From assembly GCA_963573315.1 (NCBI GenBank), contig OY752148.1, positions 186,001 through 250,000 on the forward strand: 64,000 nucleotides of DNA. The letters are read 5' to 3'. Position 1 is the stretch's first letter; the number at the start of each line of letters is the position of its first letter. The position numbers and the translations under genes are program-made. Positions 23,847 to 35,456 of this stretch are shown piece by piece. The notes beneath the pieces are model-generated. The model worked only from the letters and a program-made list of their open reading frames with translations. It ran no database searches and was not told the origin of the DNA. Source of the DNA: Entomortierella parvispora. Its lineage: Eukaryota; Mortierellomycota; Mortierellomycetes; Mortierellales; Mortierellaceae.

Positions 23847-23936
23847 GGTGGCAAAGGATTTTTTTTATTCAATGGTGGCAAAGGTTTTTTTTTATTCAAT
23901 GGGTGGCAAAGGATTTTTTATTTCAATGGTGGCAAA
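23847..23936 (+). promoter_or_regulatory. Four tandem GGTGGCAAA boxes upstream of the CRN gene
   Basis: Exact 9-mers lie at 23847, 23874, 23902 and 23928, spaced 27, 28 and 26 bp, separated by T-rich spacers. All share one orientation, 74-163 bp upstream of the CRN start codon. The 9-mer equals the yeast proteasome-associated control element (PACE) bound by Rpn4. Whether any Rpn4-like factor exists in this fungus is unknown. They could also be an inert minisatellite. Confidence 0.5.
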
Positions 23937-25438
23937 GGATGAAAGCAACGCATGTGGGCACCACATATGTGGCTTAGACAAATCGCCAGATGTATGCACT
24001 CAGCATTGCTTCATACGATGATGACAACCACGATCTGAGTCATGCCTTGCTTCATACCAATGATGACAACCACGATCTGAATCAAGAAGTCCTTGCCTTG
24101 TTGAATGGTCAGGGTCAGGGTGAGGGTCAGAGAGACCAGAGCCGAGCTCAGTTGCATCTCACTCTTCTTCTCATCCTTGTTGGCAACCAGGGCGACAACT
24201 GGACAGTCCATCCGACAGGCGCAATCTTGCGCATCTTGCAAGCACACAAGTCCTCTAAGAGAATAGTCAGCCAATCCCTGCGCTGAGAAGGATAATGTTT
24301 TGTCAAGAATGAGGTTCCAGTCATCAAACCGCAGCTGTCAGGGAACTCCTTGGTACAGAGATGCAGAGAGGGATGCAGACAGGGATGATCCCGAAAGAAC
24401 AAAAAGTCCCACCCTTCTGCAGTCCCAGTAATCATCTTTGGATTTCTGCTCTTGTGCCGCACGCCTCTTGCAGTAGAGAAAAGAACCAGCAGAGATATAT
24501 CCACTCAGGCAAGGAATGATACTAACCTGCAGTGCAGTATTTAGTACTCCACACCGAGTCGAGGAGAGATGAACATGTGGCGATCACAATCTTGACGACA
24601 GGCAGGTGGAGACGTACAGGATACGACTTAGATTAGGTCTTGCACGCAAGTCGAACCAAGGTGGCATGGCGAGGCAAAATGAGCGTCAGCACCTCAATGA
24701 TGTTTTGCCTGGTTCCAGACGCGACTCGGCAAGCCATAGCTAACATTCGATTACAATCCTTAGTGGACTACGACTCATTATTGACCACTCTGCATCCAGC
24801 AATCAGGATGATGCGACTGCTGCAAATTCCAGAATGGTCTTGCCTGTTGTAATCTGGCAAATGCCGATTCAATAATCAGTGTATCCGACATCGGTGGGAG
24901 CGCCATTCTTGAACAAATTGGTATTCATGAGTATTAGACTAATATCAAATTTCCCCCAAATTACTAAAGAAACAATAACGAAGGTTTTCTGTCGTCCTTG
25001 ATCCTGAACTTTAGGACGTCTCCAGACTGGACGGAGATTTTTAAGGGCTTTTAGGGTTTAGAGTTGTATTTCTGTTGTTGAACAGACAGACGTCGACATG
25101 CGGATAAACCATATCTCTGTTGGTCCACCGGTCGTGTGTAACACTCCATCAGGAGGCTTGAGGAAACTACAAGTCTTCTGTTACCTGGTAAGGGTTACTC
25201 TTGATTGAGATGACTGTTGTGCTCGCCTTAGCTCAGTGTTGCTATGATGTCCTCTGAGTTTTTTTTTTTCAAGTGTTTGCTCTCAGTTTCACTCTCTCTC
25301 TCTCGAAAATGACAGCAAGACCCCTGCTGGTCACTGTTGCAGCTCACAAATTTTATTCTCCTTTTCAAGTTTTCCCACGCGCGCTCTTGTTTTTTTGTTC
25401 GAGTTGTCTGTGCATCATCGTCCTCGATGTTAAAATTG
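23937..25438. other. Intergenic 1.5 kb, no confident gene
   Basis: Two copies of a roughly 35-bp unit containing TGATGACAACCACGATCTGA lie at about 24010-24045 and 24050-24085, followed by a GGTCAGGGTGAGGGTCAG run. On the minus strand at 24011-24274 a Cys-containing stretch (DCACRMDCPVVALVANK) ends in a hydrophobic Leu/Thr tail resembling a GPI-anchor signal. No start or exon chain could be built for it. Nothing is recognised at 24600-25438. Confidence 0.4.
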
Positions 25439-26317
25439 CTAATCTCTTGCAGCTCTCCATCCGCGAGGATCAAGTCCTACTAAAATATACAAAACACCCA
25501 AGACGACGGCCGCGTATCCTGATCCATCCAAGAGTTGAATTTGCCAATCTGGGAGAATCCATCCGGGACTTGACGCGAGATTCAGGGCCAGGAGAACACC
25601 GCCAATCCTATGGAAAATCCAACAAAAAAAATGTCCAAGTTTAGTTTGCATTCTCATGCGAGTTCCCTTTTGCACTTTGAAGATGAAACTCACATTGCAA
25701 AAGTGGCGCCAATGTTTTGCATAGAGTAAGCGCGTCGAAGCTCGGCAGCGTTGTCTTGGATCATATCAATAGATGGTTGCACTTCGCACACCCAAGCTCT
25801 TGTTGCAGGCCAGTCCTTCAGATTTGCAATGGTGATCGCAATGGCACACACGACCAACGAGAAATACTGGAAGCAGATCTGTTGTTTGGAAACAGGGGTG
25901 ACGAAATGAGTGACTGGCGATGTCGCGCCTGGTGCGCGAACAGTGGTGGGCGGCTTGGCTTTTGGTTTAGATGTCTTGTCGAGCACAGTCTCGTTAAGGA
26001 CACTGAGGCTGCGCCTTGTCGCGTGTGTTGCTGCATTGACCAAGTGGGATGCTAGAGTTTTGGTGTTTGTCGGTTGTGGGTTAACCTTTGGAAAGATTGT
26101 CAGTCTACAAATAGAATCAGTGGAGGAAAAAGACAATTGTTGCAAGTTGTTGATAACGAACCTCATCATTAGAGTGTATGACTCCGTTTGCGACTGTCGA
26201 CAGACAGGTGGCGATGACTAACAGTCCGACGAGGGCCAAAACCAGTCTGAGCGTTCGAAGTGAGGTGCGCACGTTTTGATCTTCTTGAGGAGGAGGAGTC
26301 ATGTAGGATGTTGTCAT
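25439..26317 (-). CDS. Unknown membrane protein with about four transmembrane helices
   Basis: Three exons (26317-26162, 26085-25694, 25607-25439) join in phase to 238 residues. Hydrophobic segments lie at about 24-44 (LRLVLALVGLLVIATCLSTV), in the middle (FQYFSLVVCAIAITIANL), across the second junction (IGATFAMIGGVLLALNL) and near the end (GYAAVVLGVLYILVGL). A polar linker rich in Lys, Thr and Pro joins the first two. I do not recognise the family. The first intron has an unusual donor (GTTCGT) and its acceptor (AAAG before 26085) was chosen because it alone keeps the frame. The 3' end neighbours nothing on either strand for about 250 bp. Confidence 0.65.
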
Positions 26318-26512
26318 GTTGAGGAAATGAGCGAGGGATCAGAAATTGTTGGAGTGGATCTGCGATAGCCGTTGCTTTTATTCGAAATGAACTTTGCGCT
26401 TTTCATTGTGCGAGATCTAAGGAAGTGTGTATTCCTTTTTGCCCTTTGTCGACACGTATGAATGAAAGACCGTAGGATGAAATGAACAAACAGAACAAAG
26501 AGTTCTTTCATC

Positions 26513-27508
26513 CTAGGCTTTGTGCATGATAACGCTCAGTCCGTCAAACAATGGCAGGACAACAACTTCAACACGATTGTCGGCGTGAACATGTCTGTTG
26601 AAGGCGTCCATGTGATCTGCAGTCTTTTGTGCAGATGCCAGTGACCGCTGCTCCTTCTTAGTCAACTCGCTGTCGCTTGGCTCGAGGGTGGGCGAGGGAG
26701 GAGGAGATTCCAAGTGAGCGTTGCCGCGGTTCGCGTTGGGAGAGTTGAGCACCAGACCAGAGAAAAGAACATTGTCTGCAAGAATGTACCCGCCTTGTTT
26801 GAGCAGCCCCTTGTCCATGATGAAGTTGAAGTAGTTGATGTAGTTGCCCTTGTCCGCGTCTATCAAGAAAAGATGTGTCAGAAGCACAGAGTAGGGGACA
26901 GGATGCGATGCCTTGCAGTCTCCGTGAAGCTTACCAAGAAACACGGCATCAAACTGCAATCCGTTTCTTGCCAGGATATCCAGGCTATCGAGAGCATTGC
27001 CTTCCATCAACTCAATCTTTGCCTTTTGACGAGAGGTTTCTTCTGTGCCCTGGTACCCTTGAAGCTGAAAGAGCTCTCGTGCCAGTTGAGCAGCCTTTTC
27101 ATCCTTCTCGCACGTATAAATGACTCCGTCGGCGCTCATCCCATCGGCCATGGCCATCGCACTGTAGCCCATAAAGCATCCAAGTTCGAGAACGCGTTGT
27201 GGACGCGTCATTCTCATGAGCAGACGAAGGAGCTGCCCTTGGAGCGAGGAGACAGTCTTGCCTGCCGTTGTTGGATAGTGCGTGACCGTGTTGGAGTGTA
27301 GCTGGTCAAACTTTTTGGAAAGGTGGGTCGAGTTTTGTTCGCAGTAGGGCTGAAGGTCGCCTGCGAGGGTGGGGTGCATGGACTGTTGTGGGATCAGAGC
27401 ATGGAATGAGCGAGCGATGGGTAATGCGGGTTGAGTGCGGACAGCCTTCAGGAGTGGATTTCGGAAGGATCTAGTTGCGGTTCGAGAGGCGATGGTGAAA
27501 AGAGTCAT
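26513..27508 (-). CDS. SAM-dependent O-methyltransferase (caffeoyl-CoA OMT-like family 3)
   Basis: Exons 27508-26935 and 26859-26513 with a 75-bp intron give 306 residues. The SAM-binding motif reads PQRVLELGCFMGYSAMAMAD, and YTCEKDEK follows. The spliced junction restores FDAVFLDADKGNY, the metal-binding Asp block of the family, and ADNVLFSG comes later. The family methylates catechol-type hydroxyls with divalent metal; the fungal substrate is unknown. The first about 40 residues are Arg/Ser-rich without acids (SRTATRSFRNPLLKAVRTQP), which suggests a mitochondrial targeting peptide. An in-frame upstream extension to 27646 exists, but 27508 gives the normal length. It is divergent from MRE11, 347 bp apart. 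Confidence 0.9.
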   Translation of the reverse strand: MTLFTIASRTATRSFRNPLLKAVRTQPALPIARSFHALIPQQSMHPTLAGDLQPYCEQNSTHLSKKFDQLHSNTVTHYPTTAGKTVSSLQGQLLRLLMRMTRPQRVLELGCFMGYSAMAMADGMSADGVIYTCEKDEKAAQLARELFQLQGYQGTEETSRQKAKIELMEGNALDSLDILARNGLQFDAVFLGKLHGDCKASHPVPYSVLLTHLFLIDADKGNYINYFNFIMDKGLLKQGGYILADNVLFSGLVLNSPNANRGNAHLESPPPSPTLEPSDSELTKKEQRSLASAQKTADHMDAFNRHVHADNRVEVVVLPLFDGLSVIMHKA

Positions 27509-27796
27509 TGTAAAGAGAGAGCGAGAGGGAATGATCCAGTGGAATAGAATGCAGAGCAGGAAGAGCGTGGGAAAGAGGGCAAGAAGGAGGAAGGAAGAGA
27601 AGGAAGAGAAGCAAAGAAGGGACCAAGCAAAGGACACGATCCACACACACGAAAAGGGCGCTGTTCCGCTCTTCGCTCTCGCCCTGGTTTGCCACCAAAA
27701 TCATTTCCAAGGCACACGCATAATAACAACATGCCATGCCTCTTTCTCTCTTCCGTCCTTCCTTCTCGAACATCCCCCTCTCCTTTTCCTCCTTTT

Positions 27797-27835
<39 letters not shown>

Positions 27836-27855
27836 CTCTTCATCGCACATTGCTC
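27509..27855. promoter_or_regulatory. Bidirectional promoter between the O-methyltransferase and MRE11
   Basis: A 347-bp interval contains one TTTGCCACC (reverse complement of GGTGGCAAA) at 27688-27696, about midway between the two starts. A (CT)n microsatellite lies at about 27801-27832 just before the MRE11 ATG. There is no TATA box. Confidence 0.5.
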
Positions 27856-30800
27856 ATGGACAGCCAAGAATCCGTGCCATCGTCGTAAGTCCGCCCATCC
27901 ATGCCATTTACATGCATGCTCTGTCCCACGCAAATGCTCTCGATCCAGGTCCCGAATTGACAAAAAGCCTGTCGACCTCATAGTCAAGAGCAAACAAGCG
28001 CGTCGCAGTTGCACGAGGGCGAAGGTGATGACAGAGATACCTTCACGATCCTTGTTGCAACCGACAACCATCTCGGATACCTCGAGCGGGACCCTGTCCG
28101 AGGAAACGACTCTTTTGCCGCTTTCGAGGAGATCCTTGTACTGGCGGCCGAATCCGAGGTACTTTGATCTTTGAGCAGCAGATGGATTCTACTCAAGCTT
28201 GAAAGAACATGAATAGTGACACTACTTTGGCAACAAGGTCGATATGATTCTTCTAGGAGGCGATCTCTTTCACGAAAATAAGCCTTCGCGCAAGACAATG
28301 CATATCACGTCCAAGTTATTACGAAAGTACTGCCTTGGCGACAGGCCCGTCAGCATAGAATTCCTAAGTGAACCGTCTGAAAACTTTCCAGAGGGGTGAG
28401 TCGATGATTGTATCGCTGGACTGTCAAAAGAGCCACCTTACTTATCTTTGACCTGTTGTACTCCGTAGAGTCGACAACGTGAATTATATGGACCCAAACC
28501 TGAACGTTTCGCTTCCTGTATTTTCAATTCACGGAAATCATGACGATCCTTCAGGAGATGGAAACTTGTGCGCCTTGGATCTTTTGGCAATGAACGGACT
28601 GGTCAATTATTTTGGCCGCTCTCAAGAGATTGATAACGTGGTTGTCAAACCAATTCTATTGCAAAAGGGTGAAACGCGCTTGGCTCTCTTTGGTATTGGC
28701 AACATTCGGGATGAACGTCTTCACCAGACTTTTTTACGACGGAATGTGAAAATGATGAGACCTCTCGAAGAAGACGACAAGGAGCGATGGTATAACCTGC
28801 TAGTCCTGCATCAGAACCGGTGAGCATGGCGCAGATATGTAAAGGCATTGCTACATTGCTACGGTGCCTTGATCAAATAGTCTGACCTGCTCCAACCTGA
28901 ACTTAGAGTGATGCACGGCCCAAAGAGCTATATCCCGGAAGCATTTTTGGACGAATTTATTGACTTGGTCATCTGGGGCCATGAGCACGAATGCCTGATC
29001 GACCCCATGTACAACCCCCAGCAGCAGTTCCATGTGAGCCAACCCGGTTCTTCAGTCGCAACCAGTCTCTCTGAGGGTGAATCAAAAGACAAGCATGTTG
29101 CGATCCTCAAGATCTGTAGGACAAAGTTCAATATTCAAAAGATCCGACTACACAGTGTCCGACCATTTATCATGTCGGACCTCATTTTGGCCGATCATCA
29201 GCTGGACCCTAACGACCAACAAAAAGTCAACAGCTTCATCTCCAGAAAGGTTAGCATTTCATCTCTGCATCTTGGGAGCCCATCCGTTGAGGTTGACTGC
29301 AAGATGCTGACAACCGCCTTTTATCTCTATAGGTTAAGGCTCTCATTGAGCAAGCCAAGGAGGACTGGATCGCGAAAAATTCTCATACGAGTCGCAAGCG
29401 ACGGATGTACAGTGAAAACGACAGCGACGAGGAAGAGGCCGCCGTACATGATGATAGTTCACAGGAGACACCAGAAGTCCCAAAGCCATTGGTTCGCTTG
29501 AGGGTAAAACAAACGGCTACGCAAATGGGGGTTCCAGGAAATGCAAAGAGATGGCTAAATGATCCTTCTAATTGTTTAGGTCGAATACAGTGGAGGGTTT
29601 GAGATTTTCAACCCACAGCGCTTTGGCATGGAGTTTGTGGACTTGGTGGCTAATCCACGAGAGATTGTACAATTCTATAGGAAGAAATCTGGGATTGTTA
29701 AGAGTGGTAAGAGGCGCCTTGTTTGCAAAATGTATGAAAAGAGTTTAGTATTGCAAGTTGGATTGATCTGTTTGTGATGGCCATTCGTAGCGTCCAAGCC
29801 CGCCGCTGAGATGGACAAGGTTGATGTGGCAGAAAAGCTGGATACAATGAGAGTGGAGAATCTGGTCCAAAAGTATCTCTCTGCACAGAATCTCAGTATT
29901 TTGCCAGAGATTGAGTTAGCAGACGCAGTCCGCGTTTACGTTGAAAAAGACGAAAAAGATGCCGTCAAAGAGTAAGTGTGGTCGTTTTGTCCCGCAGGGG
30001 CTCAAGCCAGTGTTGTCCTAGAAGATTTAACAATGTTTACCTTGCGATTAGTTTTGTTTCGACCTCGCTTGGACGTATGAGATCTGTGATGCAAACCAAA
30101 CAGAATATTGAGCTCGAAGAGGCCCTCCTGAAGGAAGTAGGTTATTTGTGATTCAGTGGTTGATTGAAAGGCTATGGACCTCAATCTGACCGCATCCAAT
30201 ATGTGAACTGTCTAGATCAACAAGGAAAAGGATAGCCAGGCTGCAAAGTATGCACGGGAAAATCCAAACGGAGGACTTTTGAACCATGTAAGATAATCTT
30301 TGGTTTTCATAGATTAATGCCAGCCAAGGAAAAAAGTAACCAACCATGTTTACTATTTTTATAGAAACGCAGCAACACCCAAAATCCTGACGTTAGTATG
30401 GAGGTGGATGATGACAAAGATGATGCCGATGCCAATGATATAGTAGGCGAAAGCGATGACGATCACGCAGGAGCAAAGGCAAAATCAAAGCCAAAGAAGG
30501 CCGTTGGGAGAGGTGCCTCCAAGGCAGCTGCCCCGTCTTCCAGCAGGTCTGGTTTAAAAGTCGTGGGCATTCCTCGAGCAAAAAAGGACAAAGTCCTGGC
30601 AGCAGACTCACAGGACGAAGAAGATTCCGAGGACTTGCCGAATGTAGAGGAGGCTCAGGAAAGCACCAGAAAACGTACCGTTCCCAGTAGAGCTAGCCGT
30701 GGCCGTGCAGCCGCGGTTGTGCTGGACTCTGACGAAGATGATGGCGAGCAAATGGCTCAGGATGAAGAAAGCGAAGAAGAGTTGGCAGCACCACGGAGAG

Positions 30801-31131
30801 GAGCCGCTGCCAAAGGAAAAGGGCGCGCTAAAAGGTAAAATCCCCATTCATTGTCTCCGCTGGTAATGGAACCTTTGTTTTTTGAAGATGATCTCTGACC
30901 TTTGACAGCTCGCTCTCCTTCAACAGCCCTGCAAAGGCGAAACCAGCACCAAAATCAACCCCAAAACGCGCCGCCTCTCCAAAGAAGGCTGTACCCCCTG
31001 CCGCAGCAGGCTCCAGTGCCGCAAGCGCCCCACGTACAACCACGGCCACCAGAAGCCAGCCAAGCCAGGCTAGCCAGGCGCCTTCCCGCGTGGTTCTTGC
31101 CATTGGCAGTCGAAAGAAGAAGTTGTTTTAA
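27856..31131 (+). CDS. MRE11: MRE11 double-strand-break repair nuclease
   Basis: Twelve exons: 27856-27884, 27999-28158, 28238-28395, 28469-28819, 28907-29249, 29333-29503, 29580-29706, 29791-29971, 30052-30136, 30216-30287, 30365-30834 and 30909-31131. All phases close, giving 789 residues. Phosphodiesterase motifs are complete: VATDNHLGY (Asp32, His34), [11 protein letters not shown] (Asp72, His75), IHGNHDDP (Asn139, His140, Asp141), LHQN (His230) and WGHEHEC (His258, His260). The capping-domain block [21 protein letters not shown] follows, then an acidic and basic low-complexity tail. MRE11 is the nuclease subunit of the MRN/MRX complex with Rad50, acting in the nucleus in break resection and telomere care. 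The second exon's acceptor (CAAG before 27999) was chosen on phase and is the least certain border. Confidence 0.96.
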
Positions 31132-31272
31132 TTGTGTCCAATGCAACCCCTTTCTACAGTAGTATTTGTACATTTTCTCGTAGTAAATAAAGCAAAAGCA
31201 AATGTCTGACAAAAAAGAATAACAGGAAGGTCGTGGTAGCATCGGTTTATTGGATGTCAACACGCACTCCAC

Positions 31273-34200
31273 CTATGTACTCGGCAGGTGGTTGGCTGAA
31301 TAAGTTTGGTCCATGGTCGGGCGCACTATCTTTGTAGCAACGGTGACGACCGACTCTTCCAAGTCATCTATTGACGCCTCTTCTTTCAAAATTCCAGTTT
31401 CCTGGGAGGGTGATGTGGTCTTGTTGCTGGATGACCGGTCATGATCTGTGGGAGTATTTGGTTTCACATCTGAATTGGGTGAGGCAACAACCGTGGCAGG
31501 AGCAGCGGCAGCAGTAGCAGCAGCCACGGTGGGGATAACGGTCGGGGTGGAAGGCGCTGGCTCTTCCTCGGTCTCTTTTGCTTCTGGCGTCGATTCCAGA
31601 GTCTGTCCACTGGAGTCTGCCTGTCCATCCAGCGTAACCGCCGTCATCGCTGCCACCATCGCTGTCTCCTCGCCTTCTTCTTCTTCCTCCTCTTCCTCGT
31701 TGGCATTGGCTTCCAACTCATAGGTTCGGGTCAGCAGCTGCGACATCACAGAAGGTTCGCAGGCCAGGCCTAAAAACGGGTGCAACAAAAGATCCTTGGC
31801 CTGAGGTCGCTCATCCTCACCCGAGGTGCAAGCCGCCACAAAAGAAAGGCATCTCTTGGAGGCCAGTCCTCGGTGCTGGATTTTAGGAAGGTCTCCACTG
31901 GCAATTAAAAACATGGCCTAAAAAGACGAGAGTAAAAAAAAAAAAAAAAAAAAAAAAAGTCCAAAAAACGGTGGTCAGTCTAGGGTGGTTTGGTTCAGAG
32001 ACAAATACTTGCTCAACTGCTGGATTTGAACTCACTCGAAGAGGGGGCTCCTGTAGGAAGGGGGGCTCTCCTTCCAGCATCTCTCGCATGACAACGCCCA
32101 AACTCCAGACATCAACCCGTGTTCCATAGTTGAATCCCCGGATCACCTCGGGCGCCATCCAGTAAGGAGTACCGACCACAGAGTTCCTCCGTGGAATCTC
32201 CTTTGTCAATTGGACGGAATGACCAAAATCCGCCAGTTTGACCCTTCCTCGTGCATCCAAAAGAATATTGTCGCTGCGAATATCCCGGTGAATGCGATCG
32301 TGTTGATGAAGGTACGCGATCGCCTCCAAAGCATCCTTGGCCACACGCGCCATATGGCATTCCTGCATCAATCCTTGGTCGGGATGGCGCTGACCCTGAT
32401 AAGGGTTGATCGCAATCACGTCCGCCAACGAAATATCCATGCGCTCCATGACCATCCACAGATCCGTGGACGTCAAATGACAGGCAATGAACGCAACGAT
32501 ATTTGGGTGCCGACTCGTCTTCATCAGCTGTAGCTCGTTCCGGATCGTCTTCATCTTTGTCGTCACCGTGTTGGGAATCATCTTGACCGCCACAAGCTCC
32601 CCCGAAGCAATCTCCGTGGCCGAAAACAAGAATCCAGACTCTCCCTCTGCAATCTTGACAAGATCCGCGTAAAGTTGATTAGGATCCAGCGGTCTGGGTC
32701 GAGAGAGGATCTCTTTGAGACCATACTCTTCTATGAACGCAATGTCATTCTCGTCCTCTACTGACTGGTCATACGTCAACTCTGGCTTTGTCTCCTGAAC
32801 GGCAGGTTCCAGGTGCACAGTCGATCCAGAGCTTTCGTTATTAAGGTCACTGACCTTGCCTTTTGGCAAGAGTGTATTGTCCAGAGACGCGTTGGCCGTG
32901 GCAATTGCATACTTTCGAAGCAAGTCATCCGAAAGAGTCGGCATGAGTTTTTGTCGTTCCTCTGCCTCGTCCTCTGCGTGGTTGCCCTCCCGATTGGACT
33001 CATCCATAGTCCCATCAGTCGCCCTTTCGCCAGTCTCGGCACCTGCTTCTCCGTTGGATGGCATGGGTATGTTGACGTACATACTCTTGACGGATTTTCG
33101 TCGAAGATGGTGAGGGGTGAGAATGCTTTGAGAGTTGGTAGCTGAGGATGAAGGAGAAGCCGACGAACTATCCGTCGACGGTGCGTTGGTATTGTTGGTC
33201 TTTGATGATGTGGCTGTAGGTGAACGCTCCTTGAAATATGATGATATTGGTAGTGGGTTTGAATCCGTTGGCTTCCGCACTGTTGCAGGAGCCGTGATTT
33301 TGGCGAGGATGACAGTAGCCTGCTGGGGGCCAGGGGTTGTTGGAGTAGGTGCTGCCTCCTGTGTTGACTTTGTACCCACTCCATGAGATTTGGCGGCAGC
33401 GGCAGCGGCAGAATTGGGCGTTGGGGAGCCTGCATAATCGCTTGTATTGGTCGATCCAACAGTGGTAGATCCTGTAACAGATCCTGTTGCGGATGCAGGA
33501 GAAAGTAAGGATGATGTCGGGGCTGTTGATGAAGGTTCGGTAGCACGGGTTCTCGAAGATGCCATGGATTCTTCGCTCTCCCGTGCTCTTGGCCTCCAAC
33601 TTTGTCTAGAATCTACAGGAGACGAACCTGCAGAGTGGTTCCGCATCCTTGGGTATGACTGGGCAGATTCGTCCACCTCACGAACGGGTCCCATTGGATA
33701 GGTAGGTGTCTTTGGAGTCGAGCTGATCATTGTCTTTGAATCCCAGCTGTCGCTGTTGCTCCGAGGCGCCGGTGAGGGTCTGATATGATGCATGGATGCC
33801 TTTGGGAACTGAGGTGACTCTAGTGGATTGCGGCCTGCAGGATTAAGGCTGGAGGTACGGCGAGGGTTTGCCGACCCATCCGATTTCGGCGTTGAAACGT
33901 ATGGGAGGTCCGGACGAGGGCGAGGCTCTGGAGGACGCGATATCCTGTGTCCTGATGATTCCGTTACGGCAGCCAGCTGCAGGTTGTTTTGCGGCTTTGG
34001 TGGGGGTGGGGGTGGGCGAGAGGGTGGTGGCAACTCTAGATCATTAAGCTGTAGCTGCATAAGTTTCCTGAGTGCCTGCGGATGTTGCTTGATCTCCTGT
34101 TCACTAATGCCCTGCGACTCCAGTACAGCCTTCCATTCCGTGGGGAGTCCCTGCAAGTTCAGAGTAACAAACACGAATTAGACACAAACATAACACAGAC

Positions 34201-35057
34201 GACGCAAAGGCGACTTGAAGCCCGAGAAACGAGAACATGTGTATCGGCGACGAGCGTGGATGGATGTGGTGTTGTGGGTCGACGTTTTACCTTGAGTCCG
34301 ACCTTGCCAGAGCCCGAGATGTCAATGTCGACGTGTGCCTTGTGCTGCACATTGTATGGCCATCCAATCTTGCGCTCTACAGGCAGCGGCATTGTTTGAA
34401 GCAAAATAAAAAAAAAAAAATAGAAAAAAGAAAAAAAAAAAAAAAAAAAAAACACCAGCATATCAGCAGCATATCTATCTGTGAGTTGCAGTGTCCATCA
34501 GCGTGGATGTGGATGTGGACGTGGGCGTGCACTCTGACAATTGCCCTACCTTCAGGCGCCATTGGCACAAGATGCGGGCTGATACAGGTCGTGTCGAGAG
34601 GATCGTCCGTGGGGACCTCGTTCTGCCAAACGTCGGGGATACCCATAAACTTTCGCCGTTCAGCATTGTATTCGACGTGGATCCCATGCTCCACATCAGT
34701 TGGCTCGCCAATGCTGACAATCTTTTTAGGATGGCTCTTGCGCCCAGGCGACCACTGAGCAATACTGGAGGTGGACTGATTGGCGTGTAGGTAGGCGGGG
34801 CCTCGTGGAGGAGCAGGAGCATTGCTGGCAAACGATGTGGTGGAGACATTTCTGTTGGCGGTCAAGGATGACGCCCGGCCGCGGGGATAGCCCGGGAAGT
34901 GGCCTGTGGTTGAGCTGCTGGGGGATGACTGTGAGTGGCTGCCATGCTGGTTGAGATTGCCATGGGTCCTGTTGTTGGGGAGATACCACTCCTCGGGACG
35001 AGAGCCATTGCGGCCTTGGTAGGGACGCTGGTACTCGGAGGATTGCTTATTTCCCAT
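31273..35057 (-). CDS. p21-activated kinase (PAK/Cla4 type) with two CRIB motifs
   Basis: Exons 35057-34550, 34376-34291, 34150-32036 and 31917-31273 join in phase to 1117 residues. The protein starts MGNKQSS, a good N-myristoylation signal. A first CRIB-like motif reads SIGEPTDVEHGIHVEYN with KFMGIPDVW; a second reads IGWPYNVQHKAHVDID with GLPTEW and is split by the second intron. A long Ser/Pro/Thr-rich linker follows. The kinase domain has AVKM (ATP lysine), HRDIRSDN (catalytic loop), DFG, and GTPYWMAPE; the C-lobe ends RPQAKDLLLHPFLGLACEPS, as in Cla4. The usual catalytic-loop Lys is Arg here. PAKs transmit Cdc42/Rac signals to polarity and septins. No PH domain was seen. Confidence 0.93.
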
Positions 35058-35456
35058 GTGGAGATGATGCGGAGGGGTATACAGTGGAGGAGGGGATGGA
35101 TGACGGAAGAAAGGTGAAACGCAGACGGGCAAAGGCGGGAAGGAGGAGAGGAAAGGGCGGGAGAGGCAGGAGGGAGGAGGAATCAGCACAGCATCGGACT
35201 GAGGAGGAGATGAAGGGACGAGATGGAAAGAAAAGAGAGCGATGGAATGGAGAGGGAGCCGGATGGATATGGATGATGGGATGGAAGGGATGGATTATGG
35301 ACGGATGGAAAAGATGGGGGTAAATGGTAAATAATAAATACTAATAATTAGTCTGGAAAAATGATTATATTGCAGAATGACAACAGAGACAAAAGGGCAA
35401 AAGAGGAACAAGAGGTTGGGGGTATCACGGTTGGTCTACATCTATCGCCTGCACCG
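35058..35456. promoter_or_regulatory. PAK promoter and kinesin 3' flank
   Basis: A 400-bp spacer between two minus-strand genes. The plus strand is strongly GGA-rich (about 35080-35310), so the PAK leader would be pyrimidine-rich. AATAAATACTAATAATTAG near 35331-35350 is A/T-rich. No gene is seen. Confidence 0.4.

Noticed and set aside
24011..24274. Cys-containing minus-strand stretch with a GPI-like Leu/Thr tail
   Set aside because: Suggestive of a small surface protein, but no start codon, signal peptide or in-phase exon chain could be found, and the tail overlaps simple GGGTCA repeats.
30828..31103. Minus-strand frame opposite the MRE11 tail
   Set aside because: Shadow of the low-complexity last exons of MRE11.
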